From CAWCAL01 sp963695075 (lineage in GTDB: Bacteria; Actinomycetota; Acidimicrobiia; Acidimicrobiales; CAWCAL01): a stretch of 64,000 nucleotides of DNA. The stretch spans positions 1,488,001 through 1,552,000 of the forward strand of contig CAVOFR010000007.1 of assembly GCA_963695075.1 (NCBI GenBank), read 5' to 3'. Of this stretch, positions 43,947 through 52,407 are shown piece after piece. The notes under the pieces are model-generated. The model was not told where the DNA came from and searched no databases. It worked only from the letters and a program-made list of their open reading frames with translations. The translations under genes were made by a program, and so were the position numbers. Numbering within the stretch: the stretch's first letter is position 1; every line of letters starts with the position of its first letter.

Positions 43947-44593
43947 GGCTCGAGGGTGTCGAGGATGGCGCGCACGATCTCGAGTAGCTGGTCGACGGTG
44001 ACGCCGGCGGCCCTGTACTGGGCAGCGAGGACGCGCTCGGTGACGGTGCGCTGCGCTCGCTCGGAGTTCACGCCGTGCTCAGCGGCCCAGGCGTCGATCA
44101 TCTGGTGGAAGGCAGGACTGTCTAGGAAGGCCCGCACGACGCCCATGTCGACCTGCCCGACGGCTTCGATGTCTGCGAGAGGGGTGCCGAGCGCGGCGGC
44201 TAGAGCGCTTGCTGTCGGCTGGTCGACGTTCGAAGAGGAGTTCTGCTCCAGTCGGAACAAGTCCCCAGCGTTGATGGTGCCGCCCGCCGTCGTGATGAGC
44301 GTCAGGAGCTCGGCGAGGTTGAGCCCGGCGCTCTTGCGGAGCGTCGCAATACGCCGCCCGTCGATGGCGATGGACTCGCTGGCACGGTCGAAGCCGAAGC
44401 GGCGTGCCACCGGATCGTCGACCGGAGGTTCGACTTGGGCACCCCACACGGCCTCGAGCAGCGCTAGCCGGGCCTGGGCCTCTTCGCGAATGTCGTCAGG
44501 GAGGGTGGTGAGGTCTGGTGCCGCGCCGTCACCCTCGAGGTGTCGGAGGTGGGCGTCGATGATGACGTCGAGCTGGTCGTCGATGCTGCTCAT
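43943..44593 (-). CDS. XRE-like HTH protein, candidate protease substrate
   Basis: 216 residues. A helical N-terminus (MSSIDDQLDVIIDAHLRHLEGDG) precedes a cro/XRE-like HTH at about residues 85-145 (RIATLRKSAGLNLAELLTLITTAGG, DLFRLEQNSSSNVDQPTASALAAALG), with a helical tail. ATG 44593 follows AAGGAACG. Four-base overlaps join it to the sigma gene and the ImmA/IrrE gene. It could be a DNA-binding repressor of the operon or an anti-sigma factor for the upstream sigma; the sequence does not decide. Confidence 0.75.
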   Translation of the reverse strand: MSSIDDQLDVIIDAHLRHLEGDGAAPDLTTLPDDIREEAQARLALLEAVWGAQVEPPVDDPVARRFGFDRASESIAIDGRRIATLRKSAGLNLAELLTLITTAGGTINAGDLFRLEQNSSSNVDQPTASALAAALGTPLADIEAVGQVDMGVVRAFLDSPAFHQMIDAWAAEHGVNSERAQRTVTERVLAAQYRAAGVTVDQLLEIVRAILDTLEP

Positions 44594-45222
44594 GATGTCG
44601 TTCCTTTCGCGTGAGGACCTGTCGCCGTTGACGGGTCTGGCGATGAACGGTCGACTGGACCGAGGTCCGTGAAGGCAGGAAGTTGCCGGAGCCGGTGGAG
44701 TGCCTGGTTCTTGAGCTGGCAGACGCGCTGCGGCGTCACGTTGAGTTCGGGTCCGACCTCCTTCGCTTCGCGGCACTTCATCACGTTCTCGACCAGGACG
44801 TACCTCTCACGTTCCGGGAGCCGGTCGAGGGCAGTCGCGGCCGCGTGGGCGAGCATATGGCGGTCGACCTCGGCCTCGATGTCGTTGTCGCCCACGAAGT
44901 CGTTGAACTCCACGTCGTCGGGCCCTTCGAACCGGGAGCGCTTCTTCAGGGTTCGGATCTGGTTGCGGACGGCGACCTTGAGGTAGGCGCCGGGGTTGTC
45001 CATCTGCGATGGGTCCCTACCGGTCCTCATGAGGCTGGCTACGACGTCGCCGACGATGTCGTCAGCTGAGCGGCCGAAGATCTCCTTGTTCCGCCCACCG
45101 ATCTCCGCGATGGCGACGGCACGCATGGCCCGCCCGTGCTCGGCATAGATCGCTGCCCAGTCAATGGGTGGGATGGGGGAAGGCACCGCTGCAACTGTCG
45201 CGCGATTGGCGAAGCGGGTCAC
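44590..45222 (-). CDS. Sigma-70 family sigma factor (ECF-like) within defence operon
   Basis: 210 residues. Region 2-like segment: AIYAEHGRAMRAVAIAEIGG...ADDIVGDVVASLMRTG, NPGAYLKVAVRNQIRTLKKRSR. Region 4: ALDRLPERERYVLVENVMKCREAKEVGPELNVTPQRVCQLKNQALHRLR. GTG start at 45222 overlaps the membrane-protein stop; its stop overlaps the XRE-like ATG. Presence of a sigma factor inside a CD-NTase operon suggests that the locus drives its own transcription or a wider response. Confidence 0.8.
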   Translation of the reverse strand: MTRFANRATVAAVPSPIPPIDWAAIYAEHGRAMRAVAIAEIGGRNKEIFGRSADDIVGDVVASLMRTGRDPSQMDNPGAYLKVAVRNQIRTLKKRSRFEGPDDVEFNDFVGDNDIEAEVDRHMLAHAAATALDRLPERERYVLVENVMKCREAKEVGPELNVTPQRVCQLKNQALHRLRQLPAFTDLGPVDRSSPDPSTATGPHAKGTTS

Positions 45223-45833
45223 GGCTCAGGTGACTTTGCGTCGGTCTGCGGTTCCTCCAGCGTCGGCGTAGCCGGCATCTGTCTGCTGCTGCGGAGGATG
45301 AGCGCTGCCCGGCAAGTAACCCAACGGAGGCCGGTGCGGACCCACCAGGGGGTGATGGCGAGGTGGTCGGCGACCGCGGTCAAGTAGCAGTCCTCGCGGG
45401 GCCTCATTTCGGACAGGTCGACGTTGCCCACGTGCGCCGAACTGCCGGTCGCGGCTGGGCGGTCCCAGCCGTCACGAATCGCGCTGCCCGCGATTTGGCG
45501 GGTGGCGTCGATGAGGTCGCTGTAGGCGCGGGCGACGCGGGGTGATTCGACTCGCAGGACCGCTCGGTGGTGGTTGAGCTTGCGCTGCACGTCGCTGAGT
45601 TCGGTGGAGATCCGGATTCGTTCCTCGTCGGGCCGGTCGTGGCGTCGCCTGCGGACGACGTAGGGGAACTCGCAGTAGCTGGCGATGTCGCCGAAGGCGG
45701 CGCCGAACAGCTGACGCTGGCGGTCGGCACGGGCGCGGCGACCGTTCACGAGCAGGGTGATCAGGGCGATAGCGGCGGCGATCACGGCGGCGACGATCGC
45801 TGGGGCGATCCACCAGGGGTCGGTCGGGCTCAC
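45219..45833 (-). CDS. Single-pass membrane protein, candidate CBASS effector
   Basis: 204 residues. One N-terminal membrane helix (about 8-30, WIAPAIVAAVIAAAIALITLLV) is followed by a basic cytoplasmic domain (GRRARADRQRQLFGAAFGDIASY..., ELSDVQRKLNHHRAVLRVES, AITPWWVRTGLRWVTCRAAL). No known domain recognised. GTG 45833 overlaps the E2-like stop by four bases. Its place directly after CD-NTase and E2-like genes is where type II CBASS operons encode the cell-killing effector, and membrane effectors are common. This role is inference from context. Confidence 0.65.
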   Translation of the reverse strand: MSPTDPWWIAPAIVAAVIAAAIALITLLVNGRRARADRQRQLFGAAFGDIASYCEFPYVVRRRRHDRPDEERIRISTELSDVQRKLNHHRAVLRVESPRVARAYSDLIDATRQIAGSAIRDGWDRPAATGSSAHVGNVDLSEMRPREDCYLTAVADHLAITPWWVRTGLRWVTCRAALILRSSRQMPATPTLEEPQTDAKSPEP

Positions 45834-46294
45834 GTGGGCTCCTCGAGGTCGGGACGGTCGATGCTGGGGAGGTGGCTGACCTCGGGGCCGAGCCATTCGC
45901 CGTGCTCCCGCCACCAGGCCTCGCGGAACAGGTGATTGCGGACGGCGTCGAGCAGGTCGAGCAGGCCGTGGTCGAAGCACCAGCGCATGGATGCCGGGTC
46001 ACCTGGGTGCCACATGCACAGCGCGCCGTCGTCGTAACGGTGCAGCGAGTCGGTTGGGCCGTCTGCGAGGACGACAGGGTTGCTGCTAGCGGGCGGGAAG
46101 ACGATAGTGATCTCCCGGGGTTGGTAGTAGGGCACGTCGATGGTGGCGACGTAGCGGAAGCCGCCGCGGTTGGTGCCCCTTGTGGGCCCGGCCCGGAGGC
46201 CCGGGTGGAGGCGGCGGGCACCGCGCTCGAACCGGACGCGGTCCGCGAGCCGGCCCGGCCATTCGCGGGCTTCGCCCCTACCAGCGCGGGCCAC
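45830..46294 (-). CDS. Stand-alone E2-like (UBC-fold) conjugating protein
   Basis: 154 residues. The bacterial E2 pattern is clear: YVATIDVPYYQPREITIVFPP, then HRYDDGALCMWHPGDP with the presumed catalytic Cys (about residue 92), MRWCFDHGLLDLLDAVRNHLFREAWW and HGEWLGPE. In type II-short CBASS an E2-like protein of this kind conjugates the CD-NTase C-terminus to primes its activity. No E1 or JAB gene is present, fitting the short form. GTG start at 46294 lies 17 bases inside the CD-NTase gene; stop overlaps the membrane-protein GTG. Confidence 0.82.
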   Translation of the reverse strand: MARAGRGEAREWPGRLADRVRFERGARRLHPGLRAGPTRGTNRGGFRYVATIDVPYYQPREITIVFPPASSNPVVLADGPTDSLHRYDDGALCMWHPGDPASMRWCFDHGLLDLLDAVRNHLFREAWWREHGEWLGPEVSHLPSIDRPDLEEPT

Positions 46295-47300
46295 CGAAGG
46301 ACCGCTTCGGGGTGACGGCACCGGCGACAGCGAGGCCACTCGCCGTGGTGCGGAATCGCGGGCTGCTCTGGCGCAGCAGGTCGGCGATCCCCGCCTTGGA
46401 CGCGGTGCCTGGGGGCTCGGGCAGGTAGTTCCAGAAGACCTTGCAGAGTGCAGCGGCGACGGCGTCGATGTCATCTCCGGCGCCGGCGGCCGCGGCGAGG
46501 TTGTCACGGGCCGCACCGAGCCGGGCCACTGCGGTGTCCTTGTTGCCCTCGAGCTTGATGGGGTCTGACACGCCGGCGGGGTCCTCGGTCCGTCGGATTG
46601 AGAGGGAGGCGGCGGCGTGCTCGAAGAACAAGAGGAGCGCCTCGTCGACGGGCATCGAGGTAGTGATTGATTCGAGGCCGAGGGCGACGATGTTGAAAGA
46701 GCTGAGTGCTGGGTTCGTGTATTGCTTGTTCCAGGACTTGGCGAGGCGCACGACTCGAGCGCGGGTGCGGCGAAGCGCCCGGCTGCCGGTGTTCATGAGC
46801 TCGACGTGGCGCTGGGGGTGGCTGGCGTCCCAACGCTTCACCTTGAGGTTGGGGATCCACAGACCCGACCTGTCCTTGCGGTTCATGGCCACGACGATGT
46901 CGACGTAGGGGTCGGCACCTGTCCACAGCGGGGCGTGCATCTTCACCGTGATGCCACGCTTCATGTCGTGGACCGTGGCCTTCGGCCAGGTCTCGCGGAC
47001 AGCCGGACCCACGAGCGCATGTAGGTCGGCGACGATCTCGACGGGCGTGTGACTACCGCCGTCCGGCCCGAGGTTCGGGTACTGGCGACGGTCGAGGATC
47101 ATCCCGGCGTCGGCGTCCTCGACAGGGTCGTTGACGACGCCCATCGCAACCGAGCCTGAGGAGTACGTGCCAAGTACTCCTCCGAAGGTGCCGCAGATGC
47201 GCAACACGTCGCGTCGTCGCTGCCGCGCCTCGCTGAGCGCCGTGTCGTCAGCGCTGATCTGCTTCTCCACGTCCTCGAGCCGGTTCGCCGTCTCGCTCAT
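46278..47300 (-). CDS. CD-NTase (cGAS/DncV-like nucleotidyltransferase)
   Basis: Predicted to make a cyclic (oligo)nucleotide alarm signal on phage infection. 340 residues from ATG 47300. The nucleotidyltransferase core shows TYSSGSVAMG followed by the metal-binding DADAGMIL, a third acidic residue in PYVDIVVAMNR, the WIPNLKVKRWDASHPQRHVEL segment and the helical C-half (ARVVRLAKSWNKQY...LSSFNIVALGLE). The C-terminus GGPRW could be the residue conjugated by the E2-like partner. First gene of the six-gene operon. The frame is open upstream to 47552; start chosen by a GGAAGGA site and by family length. Confidence 0.88.
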   Translation of the reverse strand: MSETANRLEDVEKQISADDTALSEARQRRRDVLRICGTFGGVLGTYSSGSVAMGVVNDPVEDADAGMILDRRQYPNLGPDGGSHTPVEIVADLHALVGPAVRETWPKATVHDMKRGITVKMHAPLWTGADPYVDIVVAMNRKDRSGLWIPNLKVKRWDASHPQRHVELMNTGSRALRRTRARVVRLAKSWNKQYTNPALSSFNIVALGLESITTSMPVDEALLLFFEHAAASLSIRRTEDPAGVSDPIKLEGNKDTAVARLGAARDNLAAAAGAGDDIDAVAAALCKVFWNYLPEPPGTASKAGIADLLRQSSPRFRTTASGLAVAGAVTPKRSFGGPRW

Positions 47301-47735
47301 CGCAACTACCTGTCCTTCCCGAAGATCGACCTGCTCTCTCACAGCCAGAACGATCGAGGTGGCGTCCGTGAAAGGGTCAATTCCGAGAATTCCGGCCGCC
47401 ACTTCGCTGGTGCCGGTCTCGCCAACCCACTTCGGGGTGGTCATCCGTTGGGACGGCCACCCCGAGGGCGGCGGAGCCGTGGAAGAAGCGCTGGCCCATC
47501 GGGTTGACCCTGTCGGACAGCTCGCGATCGAGTTCGAGTTCGCCTTCAGCAACCCCGACGCTCACGCGGCATGATCACACACAACCACCGTCAACTGAAC
47601 CGAGAGCAGACCCGTAGTGATGGGGCGGGCGAGAGGGTGCTGGCCAACGTTGACGATCACCGATCAATGACCGGACGTCCGCCGCGGCCCCATCCTCCGC
47701 AACTCCTGCGTCATCCATGCGCCGCGCCTGGCACG
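47301..47735. other. Spacer between divergent CD-NTase and PIN genes, with coding-like traces
   Basis: Holds the promoters of both sides. On the minus strand GTG 47565 opens a coding-like 62-residue frame (MSVGVAEGELELDRELSDRVN...) and the CD-NTase frame also reads plausibly upstream (KWVGETGTSEVAAGILGIDP...). Dropping one base from the CCCC run near 47440 would join them into an ~88-residue extension or separate leader protein. No clear promoter could be assigned. Confidence 0.4.
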
Positions 47736-48980
47736 ATGGTCGTTGTGCGTTCTGCGGTCACGTCATACCTCGAGCGGCTCCGCTCCGAGCTCGGGGAGAT
47801 CCGAGCTGACACTGATGCGCTGCTCGACGCTTCGACGATCCGCGGCGTCAACCCGAACAGGCCCGACGCTGGTGTCGTCTTCCTCGGCGCCGCAGACTGG
47901 GGGTGGGGTCCTAGCGATCCCACGCTGTCAGCCGCGCAGATGCATCTCACTGCGCGCTACCAGGCCTGGTTCGATCGGTTCCAGCTGCTGTTCCCTCATC
48001 CGACGCCTGAGGTGGCTTCCGAGATCACGAGCGTTGACGAGTTCGTCCGGCGGTGGGCCGAGCGCCCCGGCACCTGGGACCACTCGATCCCTCGCACCAT
48101 CGACGATGCCAAGCAGGTAGTGGCTGAGCAGTTCGACGTCTTCGACCGACTTCTCGAAATCGCCGCGCACGCCGGGTCGGAAACGCTTCGGCTGGTTCCC
48201 GACACAAACGCTCTCATCCGAAACCCCGACCTCGCCTCGTACGCCCGATCAGCACCTTCGCCCACATTCACAATCCACCTCGTACCAACGGTGCTCGCCG
48301 AGCTCGACAACTTGAAGGACCGCGGTCGGACCCAGGACCTGCGGGACCAGGCCCAGGGCGTCGTGCGTCGACTCAAGGGACTCCGTGACAAGGGTAACCT
48401 TGCCTCTGGGGTCAAGCTCACCAAGACGATCACTGTCCAGACCGAAGCCCGCGAGGTCGACGTCCGAGCCGTCCTCGACTGGCTCGACCCCACAGTGCCC
48501 GACGATCGCCTCCTCGCCGCCGCCCTTCGACTCCAGAGCGATCACCCGTCCGGCGCAGTGCTCCTCGTGACGTCCGATCTCAACCTGCAGAACAAGGCAG
48601 ACGCGGTCGGCCTGCCATACATCGAGACACCGCCGACCACCGCCAGCCTGCGCGCAAACCTCGCAGCCGCGCTGCGCTGGCCCGAAGAAGGCCCGCCTAT
48701 GGTGATGCTGACCAACGAGGGCCCAGCCGCGGCGCGCGCGATCGAGTACGCGATCTCTACATTGCCGGAGGCGGGCCCACCACATTTCCGGGCCGGCCCC
48801 TGGACACTCGAGCGGCTCGATCGTAAGGCGACCGATGAACGGCCGGTCTGCGGCTTCTACGCCGCCACTGTGCTCGTTACCGCGACCTGGATCGACGTCG
48901 ACGGCGATCACGAGCTGTCCTGGACCATCGACTTCCCCGAAGAGCCCGCGCAGCGCCGCGCTAAACGCCGACACCGCTGA
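47736..48980 (+). CDS. PIN-domain protein
   Basis: 414 residues. A helical N-terminal ~150 residues is followed by a PIN ribonuclease domain with LVPDTNALIRNPDL (first Asp), TVLAELDNLKDR (Glu), VPDDRLLAAALRL and LLVTSDLNLQNKADAVGLPYIE (last acidic residues), as in PhoH-type PIN domains. Start at ATG 47736; the frame is open earlier. Divergent from the CD-NTase operon and possibly an independent defence or RNA-turnover gene. It is followed by a small gene nine bases later. Confidence 0.82.
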   Translation: MVVVRSAVTSYLERLRSELGEIRADTDALLDASTIRGVNPNRPDAGVVFLGAADWGWGPSDPTLSAAQMHLTARYQAWFDRFQLLFPHPTPEVASEITSVDEFVRRWAERPGTWDHSIPRTIDDAKQVVAEQFDVFDRLLEIAAHAGSETLRLVPDTNALIRNPDLASYARSAPSPTFTIHLVPTVLAELDNLKDRGRTQDLRDQAQGVVRRLKGLRDKGNLASGVKLTKTITVQTEAREVDVRAVLDWLDPTVPDDRLLAAALRLQSDHPSGAVLLVTSDLNLQNKADAVGLPYIETPPTTASLRANLAAALRWPEEGPPMVMLTNEGPAAARAIEYAISTLPEAGPPHFRAGPWTLERLDRKATDERPVCGFYAATVLVTATWIDVDGDHELSWTIDFPEEPAQRRAKRRHR

Positions 48981-48989
48981 CAGCTGACG

Positions 48990-49292
48990 ATGCCCGCACC
49001 CGATCCGACGAAGGCTTTGGAGCTCCCGGTCGATGAGCTCGCGCTCGAGGTCTTGGCGGACCTCGTCGCCAGCAACGAGTGCAACTACTTGAACTCGGCC
49101 TTGCAGGACGCCGGCTATCGCGGTGCCGGAGCCGCCCTGCGCGCACTCGCATACGCCACGCTTCGCAATCCGTCGGGCCATCGCGAGGTGGACTACGACG
49201 ATGTTGCTGAGGCCGCCGAGGCCGTCGTCGTCGCGAGTCTCCTCATGCGAGTCCTCGACCGGGTCGAACGACGGCCACGCGAACAGGCCTGA
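48990..49292 (+). CDS. Small hypothetical protein, co-transcribed with PIN gene
   Basis: 100 residues: LELPVDELALEVLADLVASNECNYLNSALQDAGYRGAGAALRALAYATL and an acidic helix ending VVVASLLMRVLDRVERRP. Predicted helical, unrecognised. ATG 48990 lies nine bases after the PIN stop, so it may be a partner of that protein. Confidence 0.65.
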   Translation: MPAPDPTKALELPVDELALEVLADLVASNECNYLNSALQDAGYRGAGAALRALAYATLRNPSGHREVDYDDVAEAAEAVVVASLLMRVLDRVERRPREQA

Positions 49293-49677
49293 GGCCAGAT
49301 GCGCATCGGCTCAACGCCAGGCAACCATGACGAGCACTGGAGCCGCACGACGTGCCCGGCCGGGCTCAGCGTCGAGCTGACCACCCGATCAGGGTGCGAC
49401 GACTGGCCGGCTCACCATTGAACGCATTGCGCGGGTCGAGCGCCATCGACGGCACCGACATCAGGGACGACCTCGATGACCATCCCGCGATCGGTACCGA
49501 CACTCAGCGGTCGTCGATCGCTCGCAAGCCCGCACCGATCTAGTCCGGGATCTAGTCCACTTCCTCCTCTTCGCACGCTCGCACCGCTCGGCGACCTTCT
49601 ACCGCTTCTTCCACTGTGCAGGTTGGTACAGGACGATGAGGCCTTGTCCCTCGCGCTGCACCGGTCGAGCCACCGCA
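49293..49677. other. 385-bp intergenic stretch
   Basis: No gene, repeat or clear terminator seen between the small PIN partner and the convergent 514-residue gene. Short open frames here have no coding character. Confidence 0.4.
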
Positions 49678-51222
49678 CTATCCGAGACAGTGCCATGGCG
49701 CGGTGACACGTCGGACCTCTACAAGGGCCTCGGCTAGGTCGTGCAACGCATCCTCGAGACGTTGGTCGCGCTCGACCGAGATGGTGAGGGTGGTGCGGGC
49801 GATGTTGAAGAATCCGCGGCACGCAGCTTCGATGCTGATGGCGTAGATGGGTGCCGTGACCGAGTGGAACTCGTCCCGTCGGAGGTGCAGGACCGCCAGT
49901 GGCGTCGCGTGAACGAACTGAGAGAGCATGCTGTACATCACGCGTGCGGAGTCGACGTCGGACGCGTTCGGATAGGCCAACGGGAGCAGCTGGTCGATCG
50001 ACGGAAGAGTGAGGTCGCCGGGGTCCGCTTCGCGAAGAGTCCCAGCTGCGGCGAGCAGCGCGTCGACTGCTTCGGGTCGACTTCCAGCAGAGATCATGGA
50101 CTCTCGCACCCTGGCGATGTAGCGCTTGCTGTCGGCGACGATCGCTCGCATCGAATCCCCCGTTGGAGCGTTGGAGGCGTTGATTCGCAACCACTCCCAA
50201 CGTGCACCGTCCTCAAGAAGCGCCCGAGCGGCCATCGGAACAAGAGCTCGGCCAAGGGTCCCTTGGATCGCACCAAGGACCACCAGGAGCTGGCCCCACG
50301 ACATCTGGAAGGCAGCGAAGGCAGCTGCGGCTCCTCCGTTGCTGAGGGCTAGTCGATCCGATGCGACGTTTGCGAGGTTCCGGGCTGACCGCATGAAGTT
50401 GTCGGCGGCGGCGGTGATGACAGTGGGCGCAGCGGGCAACCGCTCGATCTCGGACCTGACCGAGAGCGGCGGCACAGTGATCGGCTTCGGAGGCGACTTG
50501 GTCACAATCAGGGTCTGGGGTCGGAGGCCGTGGAGCCGACCAGCTTCAGCTGCAACACGAGACGCGAGCTCCACCAGGCCTGCGGCCGTGATTCCATGTG
50601 TTCTGAGCTCGGCGGTCACGATCGCCGCTGCGCTCGCGGCCGCCACGTGGATGACGGCTGCAGCCAGCGGTTCGGGAAGCCTGTCGCCGCCACCGGGCGC
50701 CATCACGAGTGCGGCGGCCAGGTTGCCGTGCGTCAGTACGTCGAGGATGCGGTTTGCTTCGAGCAGCCCTCCGTATCGAAGGGGATCCAGCACCATGCCG
50801 GTGAAACCACTCCCGATCCGTTGCACCGCATCGGTGGCACTGCGAGGGATCAAGGCTCCGGGTGATTCGAGGACCTCGCCGGGCGGTAGGAGCCAGCCAA
50901 GCCAGGTTTCATCGTCGACCTCTTTCGCCAGACGTCGCAGGCGTTCGTACTCTGCGGTCGCCCACGCTGCGATTGTCGCCTCGCCGTCGCCGTTCGCTAG
51001 CCCGAAGTCCCAGTAGGCGGCCTGCTCCAGCAGCCCTCGAGCAAGTGCTGCCGCGACTGGCCCGGCCCCTTGCTCGCGCACCAGTACGTTCGTGGTTGCG
51101 AAGCGGTACCAGACCCAGTCGGCACGGGCTTGGTGGCGCGGGTCGTTCGCAGCGCCTTCCACGACTGCGTCAAGCGCGCTCTCAAGCGAGGTGGCTTCCC
51201 GGAGCACATCTTCGAGTGTCAC
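49678..51222 (-). CDS. Hypothetical alpha-helical protein with internal duplication
   Basis: 514 residues, unrecognised. Two halves look alike: ALARGLLEQAAYWDFGLANGDG (about 60-80) and MAARALLEDGARWEWLRINASN (about 330-350), each followed by a helix with TAEYERLRRLAKE or VADSKRYIARVRES. Each half then has an LTHGN/LSQFVH-type segment (ILDVLTHGNLAAALV; MLSQFVHATPLAVLH). The pattern recalls DUF5677-like helical domains of defence islands, but this is only a visual impression. Single gene on the minus strand. Confidence 0.75.
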   Translation of the reverse strand: MTLEDVLREATSLESALDAVVEGAANDPRHQARADWVWYRFATTNVLVREQGAGPVAAALARGLLEQAAYWDFGLANGDGEATIAAWATAEYERLRRLAKEVDDETWLGWLLPPGEVLESPGALIPRSATDAVQRIGSGFTGMVLDPLRYGGLLEANRILDVLTHGNLAAALVMAPGGGDRLPEPLAAAVIHVAAASAAAIVTAELRTHGITAAGLVELASRVAAEAGRLHGLRPQTLIVTKSPPKPITVPPLSVRSEIERLPAAPTVITAAADNFMRSARNLANVASDRLALSNGGAAAAFAAFQMSWGQLLVVLGAIQGTLGRALVPMAARALLEDGARWEWLRINASNAPTGDSMRAIVADSKRYIARVRESMISAGSRPEAVDALLAAAGTLREADPGDLTLPSIDQLLPLAYPNASDVDSARVMYSMLSQFVHATPLAVLHLRRDEFHSVTAPIYAISIEAACRGFFNIARTTLTISVERDQRLEDALHDLAEALVEVRRVTAPWHCLG

Positions 51223-51316
51223 TCAACGAGTCTGTCGAACTCGGCCTATCGTCTCGACTCGATTTCGCCGATGCAGGTGCACGGTACGACCAGCACCGGG
51301 TTCGGAGATAGCGCCT

Positions 51317-51655
51317 TCATGCAGCGCTGATGAGCACCGAAGGCAGATCACGGAGGTCAGAGATCAGCGTCGTGTCGAAGCGACGGTCCAGACCAGCCTG
51401 TCGCAGATGGTGGACCCACTGCCTCTCCGTGACGGCGACATCGCAGTAGGCGATAGCGACGCTGAGGGCGTTCACATCGTTGAGGTCAGTCCGACTCCAG
51501 CCCCGCTGAGGGTTGGTGGGCCGGGCTAGCCGCATTTCGTGGGCGACCCATCGACTCGGCGTGTCGCGAAGCAGTGATGTCAGCCACTTGGCGCCGCGAT
51601 CGAACAGAGCGTCGACGTCAAGCCCGCGAGCGTTCGCTGCGAGGACAAGCGGGCT
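51317..51655 (-). pseudogene. 5'-truncated gene remnant
   Basis: An open frame without a start at its beginning, from a stop at about 51655 to 51317. It reads VLAANARGLDVDALFDRGAK..., SRTDLNDVNALSVAIAYCDVAVTERQW, LRQAGLDRRFDTTLISDLRDL. The composition and periodicity look like the C-terminus of a larger protein (DLNDxxALSVAIPYCDV is a pattern seen in actinobacterial hypotheticals). The N-terminal part is missing; the stretch between 51656 and about 52020 shows no clear coding signal. ATG 51535 could give a 72-residue product. Confidence 0.5.
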
Positions 51656-52019
51656 TCAGAATGTCAGCAATCTCCGTCAGTCATCGCGTCGCTGAGCTCC
51701 GACGACCGAGCGATTCTGTGCGGCTGTCCCTAGTTCTGTCCCTAGAAACCGGCGGCCGGCCTGCGATTCGGTGTCACTCGCTGGACTGCCAATCGAAGAA
51801 ACCCCTTGTCAGGGCTACTGCGGGTGACCAGCTGGACGGGTGGGGAGGATCATGGGCATCCTGGGGTTGCCCCCACGCTTCGGCGAATTGGCACCGCCAT
51901 TCGGCTACGCCACGTAGCACGCGCCCACAATCTCGCTGGTCAATGAGAGCTGCCCGGCGATGAGCAGCACCGTGCGTCGGCGTAGGCCACAGCCCAACAG
52001 CCAGGGCCCACTCTTCTGC

Positions 52020-52407
52020 GGAACATCCCGCGGGTGAGGCGCGATGGGGGCGACGACAGCGAGAGGTCGGCCGTGTCTTGATCGAGTCGGTCGATGAGGG
52101 TGAAGCGGCCGACACCGGGCGGTTTGGTTCAGGGTGATCGTGTTCTTGTTGTTGGGTGTGACCCGGGCGCCCAGGCTGGACCATTGCTTGTAGGTGGCGT
52201 AGAGGCTGGTCGGATAGCCGCGGTCGAGAGTGGTTGATGCGAGAGCGATCACGTTCGCACCGCGGTAGAGGTTGCCCGTGGCGGCGTTGCGGACATCGAA
52301 CAGGCCGGGGACCCGATGCCAGGGCATCGACCAACCGCCGTCGGGTCGGAGTGGATCTGGGCGACGAGTTGGGCGGTGACGCGTTCGGCGAGGTCGCGGT
52401 AGTGCAT
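52020..52407 (-). pseudogene. ArdC-like antirestriction gene remnant, frameshifted
   Basis: ATG 52407 follows GGGAG. The first frame reads MHYRDLAERVTAQLVAQIHSD, then breaks at the GGG run 52343-52345. In the next frame it continues GGWSMPWHRVPGLFDVRNAATG, YRGANVIALAS, YPTSLYATYKQWSSLGARV, which is the N-terminal ssDNA-binding domain of ArdC (single-stranded-DNA-binding antirestriction protein). After about 52130 the homology is lost in several frames. ArdC is typical of plasmids and conjugative elements, so it points to a mobile origin. Confidence 0.7.
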
